This document shows, in pieces, positions 47,842 through 57,861 of a stretch of DNA of 64,000 nt (positions are counted from its first letter, which is position 1; the number at the start of each line of letters is the position of its first letter). The stretch covers positions 62,001-126,000 of the forward strand of contig NZ_JOOE01000003.1 of NCBI RefSeq assembly GCF_000712135.1. Reading direction: 5' to 3'. A program made the translations under genes and the position numbers. The notes under the pieces were generated by a model. It worked only from the letters and a program-made list of their open reading frames with translations. It was not told the origin of the DNA and searched no databases. Source of the DNA: Sphingomonas sp. UNC305MFCol5.2 (GTDB lineage Bacteria; Pseudomonadota; Alphaproteobacteria; Sphingomonadales; Sphingomonadaceae).

Positions 47842-49643
47842 TGCCTGCTGCCTACAAGATCATCGATCACACCTATGACGCCGTCGTGGTCGGCGCCGGC
47901 GGTTCGGGCCTGCGCGCGACGATGGGCTGCGCCGAGGCGGGGCTGAAGACGGCGTGCATCACCAAGGTGTTCCCGACGCGCAGCCACACCGTGGCCGCAC
48001 AGGGCGGTATCGCGGCGAGCCTCGGCAACAACACGCCCGATCACTGGCAATGGCACATGTTCGACACCGTCAAGGGCTCGGACTGGCTCGGCGACCAAGA
48101 CGCGATCGAATATATGGTCCGCGAGGCGCCCGCCGCGGTCTATGAGCTCGAGCATGCCGGCGTGCCGTTCAGCCGCAACGACAATGGCACGATCTACCAG
48201 CGCCCGTTCGGGGGCCACATGCAGAATATGGGCGAAGGCCCGCCGGTCCAGCGCACCTGCGCCGCGGCCGACCGCACCGGCCACGCCATGCTCCACGCGC
48301 TCTACCAGCAGAGCCTGAAGTACGACGCCGACTTCTACGTCGAATATTTCGCGCTCGACCTGATCATGGAGAACGGCGCCTGCCGCGGCGTCATCGCTTT
48401 GTGCATGGAAGACGGCAGCATCCACCGCTTCCGCAGCCACGCCGTGGTGCTCGCCACCGGCGGCGGCGGTCGCGTCTACCAGTCGGCGACCTCGGCCCAC
48501 ACCTGCACCGGCGACGGCAACGGCATGGCGCTCCGCGCCGGCATCGCGCTGCAGGACATGGAATTCGTCCAGTTCCACCCGACCGGCATCTACGGCGCCG
48601 GCGTGCTGATCACCGAAGGCGCGCGCGGCGAAGGCGGCTACCTCACCAACTCCGAGGGCGAGCGCTTCATGGAGCGCTATGCCCCCTCCGCGAAGGACCT
48701 CGCCTCGCGCGACGTCGTCGCCCGCTCGATGGCGATGGAAATCCGCGAGGGCCGCGGCGTCGGCAAGGAGAAGGATCACATCTTCCTTCACCTCAACCAT
48801 ATCGACCCGAAGATCCTGCACGAGCGGCTTCCGGGCATCACCGAGACCGGCAAGATCTTCGCCGGCGTCGACCTGACTCGCCAGCCGCTGCCGGTGGTCC
48901 CGACCGTCCACTATAATATGGGCGGCATCCCGACCAATTATCACGGCGAGGTCGTCCACAATAAGGACGGCAACCCGGACAGCGTCGTCCCCGGCCTGTT
49001 CGCAGTCGGCGAGGCGGCCTGCGTCTCGGTCCACGGCGCCAACCGCCTCGGCTCGAACTCGCTGATCGACCTCGTCGTGTTCGGCCGCGCCACCGGCCTG
49101 CGCCTCAAGGAGATCGTCAAGCCCAACACGAAGCATGACGAGCTGCCCAAGGGCTCGGAGGAGTTCTCGCTCACCCGGCTCGACCATTTCCGCAATGCCA
49201 AGGGGGCGCAGCCCACTGCGCAGGTCCGCGCCGACATGCAGAAGACGATGCAGCGCCACTGCGCGGTGTTCCGCGACAGCGCGTTGCTCGCCGAGGGCAT
49301 CACCCACATGGGTGCGGTCTATCAGAGCTTCCAGGACGTCGGCATCTCGGACCGCTCGCTGATCTGGAACACCGATCTGGTCGAGACGCTGGAGCTCGAC
49401 AATCTGATCGGCCAGGCGGTGGTGACGATCCAATGCGCCGCCAACCGCAAGGAAAGCCGCGGCGCCCACATGCACGAGGACTTCCCCAACCGCGACGACG
49501 CGAACTGGATGAAGCACACCGTCGCGACGTTCGAAGGCTGGGGCGGCAAGGGCGGCGGCGTCGCGATCGACTACCGACCGGTCCACGATTACACGCTCAC
49601 CGACGAGATCGAATACATCAAGCCGAAGAAGCGGGTGTATTAG
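47841..49643 (+). CDS. sdhA: Succinate dehydrogenase flavoprotein SdhA
   Basis: Catalytic FAD subunit of complex II; oxidises succinate to fumarate. The 600 residues include the FAD fold [16 protein letters not shown], the covalent-FAD His in [13 protein letters not shown], the active-site [20 protein letters not shown] and the substrate Arg/His region [19 protein letters not shown]. Downstream comes a paired palindrome; sdhB lies 3.2 kb further on the same strand instead of next to sdhA. Confidence 0.97.
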   Translation: MPAAYKIIDHTYDAVVVGAGGSGLRATMGCAEAGLKTACITKVFPTRSHTVAAQGGIAASLGNNTPDHWQWHMFDTVKGSDWLGDQDAIEYMVREAPAAVYELEHAGVPFSRNDNGTIYQRPFGGHMQNMGEGPPVQRTCAAADRTGHAMLHALYQQSLKYDADFYVEYFALDLIMENGACRGVIALCMEDGSIHRFRSHAVVLATGGGGRVYQSATSAHTCTGDGNGMALRAGIALQDMEFVQFHPTGIYGAGVLITEGARGEGGYLTNSEGERFMERYAPSAKDLASRDVVARSMAMEIREGRGVGKEKDHIFLHLNHIDPKILHERLPGITETGKIFAGVDLTRQPLPVVPTVHYNMGGIPTNYHGEVVHNKDGNPDSVVPGLFAVGEAACVSVHGANRLGSNSLIDLVVFGRATGLRLKEIVKPNTKHDELPKGSEEFSLTRLDHFRNAKGAQPTAQVRADMQKTMQRHCAVFRDSALLAEGITHMGAVYQSFQDVGISDRSLIWNTDLVETLELDNLIGQAVVTIQCAANRKESRGAHMHEDFPNRDDANWMKHTVATFEGWGGKGGGVAIDYRPVHDYTLTDEIEYIKPKKRVY

Positions 49644-49645
49644 AG

Positions 49646-49842
49646 CCGATCGACATCCAGAATTTTGGTGCGATTCCCATACCCGCCGTCACCCCGGCCG
49701 AAGTGCCGGGGTCCACTCAGCCTCACCGGCAGTGCTCAAGGCTCTTGCGCAGCCCTTGCCTCCCGGTGGACCCCGGCACTTCGGCCGGGGTGACGGTTGC
49801 GGGGAGGGCCAACCGCATTCCCCAGTGGTGAATGTCGATCGG
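49646..49842. repeat. Extended paired palindrome behind sdhA
   Basis: Inner arms 49688-49716 and 49766-49794 are exact 29-base inverse copies with hairpin cores CCCCGGC..GCCGGGG and inner ends GTCCAC. An outer inverted repeat of 14 bases with one mismatch (49646-49659 and 49829-49842, CCGATCGACATCCA) frames them, starting 2 bases after the sdhA stop. The rest of the 49644-49998 gap holds only a possible TTGACA (49942-49947) before the next gene. Confidence 0.85.
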
Positions 49843-49998
49843 TCCTAGGTAGGCCAGATCGTCCCGCTCGACCGGACAACGTCGAAGAGGTCGGGCGGGT
49901 GACGTGCCGCGCGCAATTTCCTGTGCGGTCCTCCCACCGCCTTGACAGCTTCCGCCGCCGCCCCAGATTGAGACCCTGTTCGGCGGAAGGGGTGGCTG

Positions 49999-50994
49999 AT
50001 GCGATTGCCTGTCGGTCTGCGCGGATTCGCGCGCGTGCTCGCGGTGCTGCTCCTGCCGGTGGCGATCACCGCCTCGGCCTCGGGCCAGTCGGGAAGCCGA
50101 CAAAGCTATCGCCCGCCCCAGCACACCACCGATTGGCCGAGGCTGGCCGATGACGGGGGTGCGCTCGGCCCGCATCTCGAACGTGGCCGTTCGGCGCAGT
50201 GGGAGTCCGACCAGCAGCGCAAGCTCGCCGCCGCGCTGGCTGCACTCCAGCCACAGCGCAGGGGCGTGATCGATGCCTATGTCGTTTCGGCCGCGCTCGA
50301 CAGCGATCCGGTGTTCGGGCGCGAGGCTCGCGAGGCGGGCAAGGTGCTGGCGCGCCGTTACGACGCCGCCGGGCGCAGCATCGTGCTCGCCGGGACCAAC
50401 GGCCGCGCGCCCAGCACGCTGGCGATGGGCACGCCGCGCTCGCTCGCCTTGGCGCTGACGCGCGCCGCCGAGGTAATGGACAAAAGCGAGGACGTGCTCG
50501 TCCTCTATCTCACCAGCCACGGCGCGCCGGTCGGCATCGCCTATCATGACGGCGACGAGGGATTTGGGCTGATCACGCCGCGTCGCTTCGCCGCCTTTCT
50601 CGACCAGCTCGGGATCAGAAAGCGCGTGTTGATCCTCAGCGCCTGCTATTCGGGCATTTTCGTCTCCACGCTGTCGAACGACGACACCGCCCTGCTCACC
50701 GCCGCATCCTCGGATCGCACGTCGTTCGGCTGCCGCGCCGAGAATGACTGGACCTTTTTCGGCGACGCGTTGATCAACCATGCGCTCCGCAAGCCTCAGC
50801 CGCTCGACGATGCGCTCATCGAGGCGCGCGAGACGATCAGCGGCTGGGAAACGACCGGCGACCTTCCCCCGTCCAATCCGCAGGCGACAATCGGCGAAGG
50901 CGTGGAGGCATGGCTCGTCCCCCTCGAGGCGCGCATGCCCAAGGTGGCGACCGCCCCGGTCGGCGCCCCGGCGACCGACGCGTTCAAGCCCTGA
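49999..50994 (+). CDS. Exported C13 (legumain/caspase-like) family peptidase
   Basis: A 331-residue protein with a signal peptide (about 1-29) and a C13-type cysteine peptidase fold. The catalytic dyad is seen as His174 in LYLTSHGAPVG and Cys216 in ILSACYSGIF, each after a hydrophobic strand as in clan CD. It should be periplasmic. A ClpP-like gene follows 37 bases later. Both lie between sdhA and sdhB. Substrate unknown; clan CD family assignment is sound. Confidence 0.85.
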   Translation: MRLPVGLRGFARVLAVLLLPVAITASASGQSGSRQSYRPPQHTTDWPRLADDGGALGPHLERGRSAQWESDQQRKLAAALAALQPQRRGVIDAYVVSAALDSDPVFGREAREAGKVLARRYDAAGRSIVLAGTNGRAPSTLAMGTPRSLALALTRAAEVMDKSEDVLVLYLTSHGAPVGIAYHDGDEGFGLITPRRFAAFLDQLGIRKRVLILSACYSGIFVSTLSNDDTALLTAASSDRTSFGCRAENDWTFFGDALINHALRKPQPLDDALIEARETISGWETTGDLPPSNPQATIGEGVEAWLVPLEARMPKVATAPVGAPATDAFKP

Positions 50995-51031
50995 CAAGGA
51001 ACCGCAAGCGCCAGCGGTGGTTGCGCAAGCG

Positions 51032-51610
51032 ATGCCCAACCCCTCCGAGAACCGCGCGACGCGTTACCCCCTGCTCAGCCGGCCGCATATCTCGCTCCAC
51101 GGCCTGGTCGACCATGCGATGTACGAGAGCTTCCGCCGGCAGCTCGGCGAGGCCCCGCCCGAAGGATCGTTGGTCGTCGCGATCTCGACCCTCGGCGGCG
51201 ATCCCGAAGTCGCCCGGCTGATGGGCGACGAGCTCCGTTTGCTGCGCGACTATACGGGCCGCGAGACGCTCTTTCTCGGCAAGGTCGCAGTCTATTCGGC
51301 CGGTGCCACCTTCATGGCGAGCTTCCCGGTCGACAAGCGCTTCCTCACGCGCGGCACCCGGATCATGATCCACGAACGGATCCTCACCAAGACGGTGAAC
51401 ATTTCGGGCCCGCTCGAGAGCGTCGTCGCCGGATTGAAGGCCAATCTCCACGAAGTCGAGGAATCGGTGCGCATCGAGGAAGAAGGCTTTCGCGACCTCG
51501 TCGCCGGATCGAAGATCGCGTTCGACGAGGTCCGGAAGCGCGCACCTTCGAACTGGTACATCGAGGCCGAGGAGGCGCGCGACCTCGGCCTCGTGCTGGA
51601 TGTGATCTGA
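51032..51610 (+). CDS. ClpP/SppA-fold serine peptidase-like protein
   Basis: A 192-residue protein with the crotonase-like ClpP fold: VAISTLGGDPEVARLMGDEL, nucleophile Ser89 in KVAVYSAGATFMAS, and catalytic-type His114 in RIMIHERILT. It diverges from housekeeping ClpP (no typical N-terminal loops, no MIHQP), so it is a paralog of unknown partner. ATG 51032 is used; a GTG at 51017 is possible. Probably co-transcribed with the C13 peptidase gene. Confidence 0.75.
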   Translation: MPNPSENRATRYPLLSRPHISLHGLVDHAMYESFRRQLGEAPPEGSLVVAISTLGGDPEVARLMGDELRLLRDYTGRETLFLGKVAVYSAGATFMASFPVDKRFLTRGTRIMIHERILTKTVNISGPLESVVAGLKANLHEVEESVRIEEEGFRDLVAGSKIAFDEVRKRAPSNWYIEAEEARDLGLVLDVI

Positions 51611-51628
51611 CGAATAAGCGATGGCGGC

Positions 51629-52372
51629 TTACGCCGTCGCGCCGCCATCGATATCGATCGTCGTGCCGGTGATGAACGACGATTCGTCGCTCGCCAGGAA
51701 CGACGCCAGCGCCGCGACTTCCTCCGCGCGGCCATAACGTCCCAAGGGGATGTTCGGCAGCATGATCTTGGCCATGTCGCCGTCGGCCGGGTTCATGTCG
51801 GTATCGATCGGCCCGGGCTGGATCACATTGACCAGGATGCCGCGCGGCGCGAGATCGCGCGCCCAGCCGCGCGCCAGGCCCTGCACCGCCGACTTGCTGG
51901 CGCCGTAACTGGCCATTCCGGCTATCATCGACACATCGCCCGATACGCTGCCCACGATCACGACCCGGCCGCCATCGGAGAGATGCGGCACCGCCGCCAC
52001 CGTGCCCGCGGCCACGCCGTCGACATTGACCGCGAACACCCGGCGGAAGTCCTCATACCCACCCTGATCGACAGGCGTGCCGCCAAAGACCCCGGCATTG
52101 TGGACCAGGATGTCGATCCCGCCCAACGTGTCGGCCGCCTGGTTCACCGCGGCAGTCACCGCAGCGGCGTCGCCTGCGTCGGCCTGCACCGCCAGCCCCT
52201 TCACGCCTTCACCTTCGATCGCCTTGACGGTCGCGGCGGCGGCCTCGTGATTGCCGGCATAAGTGATGACGACGTCGGCGCCGTCCGCGGCCAGCCGCCT
52301 GGCGATCGCCGCGCCGATCCCGCGCGATCCGCCGGTCACCAGCGCGCGCTTGCCTGCGAGTTTCTTCGACAT
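51629..52372 (-). CDS. SDR-family oxidoreductase
   Basis: A 247-residue short-chain dehydrogenase: RALVTGGSRGIGAAIARRL, HNAG motif, VGSVSGD and YGASKSAVQ, with the usual C-terminal SSFITGTTIDIDGG. It is divergent from an ArsR gene whose probable operator lies between the two start codons, so ArsR very likely represses it. Substrate unknown, possibly a reactive carbonyl or quinone. Confidence 0.9.
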   Translation of the reverse strand: MSKKLAGKRALVTGGSRGIGAAIARRLAADGADVVITYAGNHEAAAATVKAIEGEGVKGLAVQADAGDAAAVTAAVNQAADTLGGIDILVHNAGVFGGTPVDQGGYEDFRRVFAVNVDGVAAGTVAAVPHLSDGGRVVIVGSVSGDVSMIAGMASYGASKSAVQGLARGWARDLAPRGILVNVIQPGPIDTDMNPADGDMAKIMLPNIPLGRYGRAEEVAALASFLASDESSFITGTTIDIDGGATA

Positions 52373-52465
52373 GTTCCAAATCTCCGGTCCCCAGCCGATC
52401 GCTTCGCCGGCTGCCGGGACGAAGCGGAACTTGGGGAGCGGCAAGGATAGTTCAATATTCCCGAA

Positions 52466-52494
52466 TTATGGAAACGACAAAGTGTTTCTATATC
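52466..52494 (+). promoter_or_regulatory. Promoter with overlapping ArsR-type operator
   Basis: A -35-like TTATGG (52466-52471) and a -10-like TATATC (52489-52494) are 17 bases apart. The spacer is filled by an inverted repeat, GAAAC-N8-GTTTC (52471-52475 with 52484-52488), suited to ArsR binding. The start ATG at 52501 would be at or next to the transcription start. The opposite strand has CATAAT just beyond the repeat, so the same site could control the divergent SDR gene. Confidence 0.45.
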
Positions 52495-52500
52495 GGAGGC

Positions 52501-52806
52501 ATGGATCGCTTGGTGCACCCCGACCTCAAGGACGTGAGCCTCGCGGCGGCGCTGCACGCGCTCGCCGATCCGGTGCGGCTCGACATCGTCGCCAAGCTCG
52601 TCGAATGCCCCTGCCTCAATGCCAGCACCGCCTGCGCGCAGGGGACGCCCAAGAGCACGATCTCCAATCATCTGAACGTGCTCCGTGCCGCGGGGCTGAT
52701 CGAGACTTCGATCGAGGGGCGCGAGCGCATCAATCGCCTGCGCTGCACCGATTTCGACACGCGCTTTCCCGGGCTGCTCGCTTCGGTGCTCGCCAACAAA
52801 GCTTGA
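52501..52806 (+). CDS. ArsR-family transcriptional regulator
   Basis: A winged-helix ArsR regulator of about 101 residues: LAAALHALADPVRLDIVAKLVE, recognition helix PKSTISNHLNVLRAAGLIET. The turn before the recognition helix holds three cysteines (ECPCLNASTACAQG), possible metal or redox sensors. ATG 52501 is chosen because the in-frame ATG at 52468 lies on the operator; GGAGG is too close to 52501, so translation may be leaderless. Divergent from the SDR gene. Confidence 0.85.
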   Translation: MDRLVHPDLKDVSLAAALHALADPVRLDIVAKLVECPCLNASTACAQGTPKSTISNHLNVLRAAGLIETSIEGRERINRLRCTDFDTRFPGLLASVLANKA

Positions 52807-52890
52807 CGCGCACGCATCCTACGGGGTTGCGCTGCGTTTGCGAAAGGCATAGCCCGCGCAGCGAACACCGTCGCTCAAGGACTCCGAGGA

Positions 52891-53673
52891 ATGGCCGACT
52901 TTCGCCTGCCCAAGAACAGCCGCATCACCAAGGGCAAGGACCACAAGGCCGACGCGTCCGCGAAGCGCGTCAAGAAGTTCAAGATCTATCGCTACGACCC
53001 GGATTCGGGCGAGAACCCGCGCTACGACAATTTCGAAGTCGATCTCGACGCCTGCGGGCCGATGGTCCTCGACGCGCTCATCAAGATCAAGTCCGAGCAG
53101 GACAGCTCGCTGACCTTCCGCCGCTCGTGCCGCGAAGGCATTTGCGGCTCGTGCTCGATGAACATGGATGGGCGCAACGGCCTCGCCTGCACCACTGCGA
53201 TCGAGGACATCAAGGGCGATATCCGCATCACGCCCTTGCCGCACATGGACGTGATCAAAGACCTCGTCCCCGATTTCACGCACTTCTACGCGCAATATGC
53301 CTCGATCAAGCCGTGGCTGCAGACGGTGTCGACCACGCCTTCGGGCAAGGAGCGTCTCCAGAGCCCCGAGCAGCGCGACAAGCTCGACGGCCTGTACGAA
53401 TGCATCCTGTGCGCCTGCTGCTCGACCAGCTGCCCGAGCTATTGGTGGAACAGCGACAAGTTCCTCGGCCCGGCGATCCTGCTCCAGGCCTATCGCTGGC
53501 TCGCCGACAGCCGCGACGAGATGACCGGCGAGCGGCTCGACCAGCTCGAGGATCCGTTCCGCCTCTATCGCTGCCACACGATCATGAACTGCGCGAACGT
53601 GTGCCCGAAGGGTCTGAACCCGGCCAAGGCGATCGCCGAGATCAAGAAGATGGAAGCCGAGCGGGCGCTTTGA
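52891..53673 (+). CDS. sdhB: Succinate dehydrogenase iron-sulfur subunit SdhB
   Basis: Electron-transfer subunit of complex II, 260 residues. [2Fe-2S] cysteines in [21 protein letters not shown], and the two C-terminal clusters in [17 protein letters not shown] and [20 protein letters not shown]. Normal length. It is separated from sdhCDA by two peptidase genes and an SDR/ArsR pair. The next gene starts inside its stop codon. Confidence 0.97.
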   Translation: MADFRLPKNSRITKGKDHKADASAKRVKKFKIYRYDPDSGENPRYDNFEVDLDACGPMVLDALIKIKSEQDSSLTFRRSCREGICGSCSMNMDGRNGLACTTAIEDIKGDIRITPLPHMDVIKDLVPDFTHFYAQYASIKPWLQTVSTTPSGKERLQSPEQRDKLDGLYECILCACCSTSCPSYWWNSDKFLGPAILLQAYRWLADSRDEMTGERLDQLEDPFRLYRCHTIMNCANVCPKGLNPAKAIAEIKKMEAERAL

Positions 53674-54122
53674 GCGAATTCGTCGAGCAGCATTTCCGCT
53701 ACGACGACGATCCCGATCTGCCGGGCTGGAAGCGCTGGCAGATGCTCGACCAGGGGCGATTCAACGGCTTTATCGGCGCGCTGTCGGTCAAGCGCGACGG
53801 CAAGGTGGCGCGGGTGCGCACGACCTTTCGCCACGAGCATTCGAACCTGCGCGACCACATCCATGGCGGCGCGCTCGCCGGCTTCATCGACATGGCGCTG
53901 TTCGCCGCCGGACGCAGCTTCGGCGTGCTCAGCGGCCCGGCATCGACATTGGACATGTCGATCCAATTCATCACCGGCGGCGCGATCGGCGTGCCCACCG
54001 AAGCGCATATCGAATTGCTCCGCGAGACCGGCCGGCTGCTCTTCCTGCGCGGCGTGGTGGTGCAGGACGAAGTGATGGTCGCCAGCTTCCTCGGCACGAT
54101 CCGGAAGCCTTCGGCCAAGTGA
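53670..54122 (+). CDS. PaaI-family hotdog thioesterase
   Basis: A 150-residue acyl-CoA thioesterase-like protein with the hotdog motif [20 protein letters not shown] (HGG..A.D) and a strand pattern [15 protein letters not shown] 53670 overlaps the sdhB TGA (TTGA), giving direct translational coupling. Substrate unknown. Its own stop overlaps the zapE start (GTGA). Confidence 0.88.
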   Translation: MSEFVEQHFRYDDDPDLPGWKRWQMLDQGRFNGFIGALSVKRDGKVARVRTTFRHEHSNLRDHIHGGALAGFIDMALFAAGRSFGVLSGPASTLDMSIQFITGGAIGVPTEAHIELLRETGRLLFLRGVVVQDEVMVASFLGTIRKPSAK

Positions 54123-55231
54123 GCAAAGTCCTCGCCCGCTACAACGCGCTGGTCGCCGCGGGCGAGCTTCGCGCCGACGCCGAACAGGCCGCCGCCGCGG
54201 AGCGGCTCGATCGGCTCGCGCAGGAACTCGAGGCGGTTCCCAAAAAGGGCAGCATCCTGTGGCGCGCACTCGGCCGCGCCCCCGAACCAGCACGCGGCGT
54301 GTATCTGTGGGGCGGCGTCGGTCGCGGCAAGTCGATGCTGATGGACCTGCTGTTCGACTGCGTCGACATCCGCCGCAAGCGCCGCGTCCATTTCCACGAA
54401 TTCATGCTCGAAGTGCATCAGCGCCTCAATGTGGAGCGCCAGAAGAACACCGCAGACCCGGTGGTCGCCGTCGCAGATGCACTGGCCGACGACATCCGGC
54501 TGCTCGCCTTCGACGAGATGGTGGTCAACAACCCCGCCGATGCGATGATCCTGTCGCGGCTGTTCACCGAGATGATGGGTCATGGCCTCACGGTCGTCGC
54601 CACGTCGAACCGCGCGCCGGCAGCGCTCTACAAGGACGGGCTCAACCGCCAGCTCTTCCTGCCCTTCATCGCCCTGATCGAGGCGAAGATGGACGTGCTG
54701 ACGCTCAACGGCCCGGTCGACTACCGGCTCGATCGCCTCGGCAGCATGGACACCTGGCTCGTCCCCAACGGCACGCAAGCCACCGCTCAGCTCTCCGCCG
54801 CATTCTTCCGCCTCACCGACTATCCGGTCGAGGATGCCGCGCGCGTCCCGTCCTGCGATCTGCCGGTGCAGGGCGGGCGCGAGATCCATGTGCCGCGATG
54901 CGTGAAGGGCGTCGCAGTCTTCTCGTTCAAGCGGCTGTGCGGCGAAGCGCGCGGCGCGCCCGATTATCTCGCGATCGCCCACCGCTTCCACACCGTCATC
55001 CTCGTCGGCATCCCCCGCCTCGGCCCCGAGAATCGCAACGAGGCCGCGCGCTTCGTCACGCTGATCGACGCGCTCTACGAAAATCGAGTGAAGCTGCTCG
55101 CCGCGGCGGATGCGCAACCCGATGACCTCTACATCGCCGGCGACGGCGCGTTCGAATTCGAACGCACCGCCTCGCGGCTCCACGAAATGGCCTCGGACGA
55201 ATATCTGGCCGAGGGTCACGGCGAGCATTAG
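54119..55231 (+). CDS. zapE: Cell division protein ZapE / AFG1-like ATPase
   Basis: A 370-residue P-loop ATPase of the AFG1/LACE1 family; in E. coli ZapE interacts with FtsZ under stress, and in mitochondria the relative handles respiratory-chain proteins. Walker A GGVGRGKSMLMD, RRVHFHEFMLEVHQRL, Walker B LLAFDEMVV and sensor VATSNRAPAALY. GTG start overlaps the thioesterase gene, so sdhB, thioesterase and zapE form one unit, a link to respiration in keeping with AFG1. Confidence 0.92.
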   Translation: MSKVLARYNALVAAGELRADAEQAAAAERLDRLAQELEAVPKKGSILWRALGRAPEPARGVYLWGGVGRGKSMLMDLLFDCVDIRRKRRVHFHEFMLEVHQRLNVERQKNTADPVVAVADALADDIRLLAFDEMVVNNPADAMILSRLFTEMMGHGLTVVATSNRAPAALYKDGLNRQLFLPFIALIEAKMDVLTLNGPVDYRLDRLGSMDTWLVPNGTQATAQLSAAFFRLTDYPVEDAARVPSCDLPVQGGREIHVPRCVKGVAVFSFKRLCGEARGAPDYLAIAHRFHTVILVGIPRLGPENRNEAARFVTLIDALYENRVKLLAAADAQPDDLYIAGDGAFEFERTASRLHEMASDEYLAEGHGEH

Positions 55232-55360
55232 GCTAGCGGTGCGGAGCATTTCCAGCAGGGCTGGAGCCGCAAGGGCCTGATCCCGGAAACCGGCGCGCGC
55301 AAACAGGCGTTCACTGTGCTCGCGGAGCAATATCGCCGACGCGCCGGGTCGCAGCGCTGA
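55232..55360 (+). pseudogene. C-terminal remnant of a GH2-like glycosidase
   Basis: Right behind the zapE stop, and in its frame, 42 codons read ...EHFQQGWSRKGLIPETGARK QAFTVLAEQY RRRAGSQR and end in TGA at 55358. The GWSRKGL..ETGARKQAF..L pattern is that of the last helix of GH2 beta-galactosidase/glucuronidase-type enzymes. There is no start codon and no upstream part of such a gene. It looks like the tail of a deleted gene. Seen: the open fragment; inferred: its family. Confidence 0.45.
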
Positions 55361-55521
55361 CCTGCAGCGGCGTGCGGCCACGTTTATTGCAGTTGCGAAT
55401 TAGTTGCAAAGATAATCCCTGATCCTTGCGAGACTCGGGTTGCGGCGGCTCTATTATGGGCCTAAGCCGCCCCCGTTTTCGCAGGCGCACGACTGCGTCT
55501 GCGGCTGCTCGACTACGCTGA

Positions 55522-56493
<972 letters not shown>

Positions 56494-56515
56494 TCGGAAT
56501 GGAATGAACTGAACC

Positions 56516-56889
56516 CACCCCGGCGAAGGCCGGGGCCCAGTTGCGGAGCAGCCGCGATGGAAGACAAAGGCTATGTCTACATCATGGCGAGCGAGCGGAA
56601 TGGAACGCTCTACCTCGGCTCCGCATTCGATCTCGCGAAGCGCGTATGAGAGCATCGCAACGAGGTCGCCGAGGGGTTCACGAAGAAATACGGGTGCAAA
56701 TTGCTCGTCTGGTACGAGCCGCACGCAAGTCTGGAATCCGCGCGCAGGCGCGAACGGCAAATGAAGGAATGGAAGCGAGCCTGGAAGTTGCGGGAAATCG
56801 AAGGGATGCCCCCCGAATGGGACGACCTCTACGATCGTATCGCGACACCTTGAACGTTTCCGAACTGGGCCCCGGCCTTCGCCGGGGTG
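56516..56889. repeat. Paired palindrome enclosing a GIY-YIG gene
   Basis: Arms at 56516-56542 and 56863-56889 are exact 27-base inverse copies: CACC-CCGGC-GAAG-GCCGG hairpin plus inner CCCAGTT. The core is identical with the short element at 10473-10573, where the arms are 45 bases apart. Here 320 bases separate them and hold a GIY-YIG nuclease reading frame almost completely filling the space. It occupies the mdh-sucD gap. Confidence 0.92.
56557..56853 (+). pseudogene. GIY-YIG nuclease gene with in-frame TGA
   Basis: Reading from ATG 56557 the frame gives a small GIY-YIG nuclease: YVYIMASERNGTLYLGSAF (GIY and YIG motifs), then a TGA at codon 31 (56647-56649), then EHRNEVAEGFTKKYGCKLLV..WYEPH and RRRERQMKEWKRAWK to a stop at 56851. 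Related proteins have Trp at the position of the TGA (RVWEHR), so a single TGG-to-TGA change explains it. Without read-through only 30 residues are made and the metal-site Glu is lost. The gene fits exactly between two palindromic arms. Confidence 0.85.
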
Positions 56890-56917
56890 AACAGGTTTAG
56901 AAGGAACGGCGGACCCA

Positions 56918-57802
56918 ATGAGCATCCTCGTCGACAAGAACACCAAGGTCATCACCCAGGGCATGACCGGGGAGACCGGCAGCTTCCACACCAAGGCGGC
57001 GCTGGAATATGGCACGCAGATGGTCGGCGGCGTCACGCCGGGCAAGGGCGGCACCGAGCATCTCGAGCTTCCCGTCTACAACACCGTCGCCGAAGCCAAG
57101 TCGAAGACCGGCGCCGATGCGTCGGTGATCTACGTGCCGCCGCCCTTCGCCGCGGACTCGATCCTCGAGGCGATCGACGCCGAGATCCCGCTGATCGTCA
57201 CGATCACCGAAGGCATTCCGGTGCTCGACATGGTCAAGGTCAAGCGCGCGCTGTCGGGCTCGAAGTCGCGGCTGATCGGCCCGAACTGCCCCGGCGTGCT
57301 CACCCCCGGCGAGTGCAAGATCGGCATCATGCCCGGCAGCATCTTCTCCAAGGGCTCGGTCGGCGTCGTCTCGCGCTCGGGCACGCTGACCTATGAGGCG
57401 GTGTTCCAGACCACCAACGCCGGCCTCGGCCAGACCACCGCAGTCGGCATCGGCGGCGATCCGGTCAACGGCACCAACTTCATCGACGTGCTCGAACTCT
57501 TCCTCGCGGACGAAGCGACCAAGTCGATCATCATGATCGGCGAGATCGGCGGCGACGCCGAGGAGCAGGCCGCGCAGTTCCTGATCGACGAGGCGAAGCG
57601 CGGCCGCAAGAAGCCGATGGCGGGCTTCATCGCGGGCCGCACCGCGCCTCCGGGCCGCCGCATGGGCCATGCCGGTGCGATCGTGTCGGGCGGCAAGGGC
57701 GATGCCGAGAGCAAGATCGCCGCGATGGAAGCCGCCGGCATCCGCGTCTCGCCCAGCCCGTCCGAGCTCGGCTCGACGCTGGTCGAAGTGCTCAAGGGGT
57801 AA
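56918..57802 (+). CDS. sucD: Succinate-CoA ligase alpha subunit SucD
   Basis: ADP/GDP-forming succinyl-CoA synthetase alpha subunit, 294 residues: [48 protein letters not shown] and the phosphorylated His region [20 protein letters not shown]. The beta subunit gene sucC, usually next to sucD, is not in the window. sucA follows after 59 bases. Confidence 0.97.
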   Translation: MSILVDKNTKVITQGMTGETGSFHTKAALEYGTQMVGGVTPGKGGTEHLELPVYNTVAEAKSKTGADASVIYVPPPFAADSILEAIDAEIPLIVTITEGIPVLDMVKVKRALSGSKSRLIGPNCPGVLTPGECKIGIMPGSIFSKGSVGVVSRSGTLTYEAVFQTTNAGLGQTTAVGIGGDPVNGTNFIDVLELFLADEATKSIIMIGEIGGDAEEQAAQFLIDEAKRGRKKPMAGFIAGRTAPPGRRMGHAGAIVSGGKGDAESKIAAMEAAGIRVSPSPSELGSTLVEVLKG

Positions 57803-57861
57803 ATTGCATCGTTCGCACGCCTATATGAGGATGTGAGCGCTACCACGGAACGGAATTGACC

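Noticed and set aside
56647..56649. TGA as selenocysteine in the GIY-YIG gene
   Set aside because: Homologs have Trp here, not Cys, and no selenocysteine insertion hairpin is apparent; a nonsense mutation is simpler.
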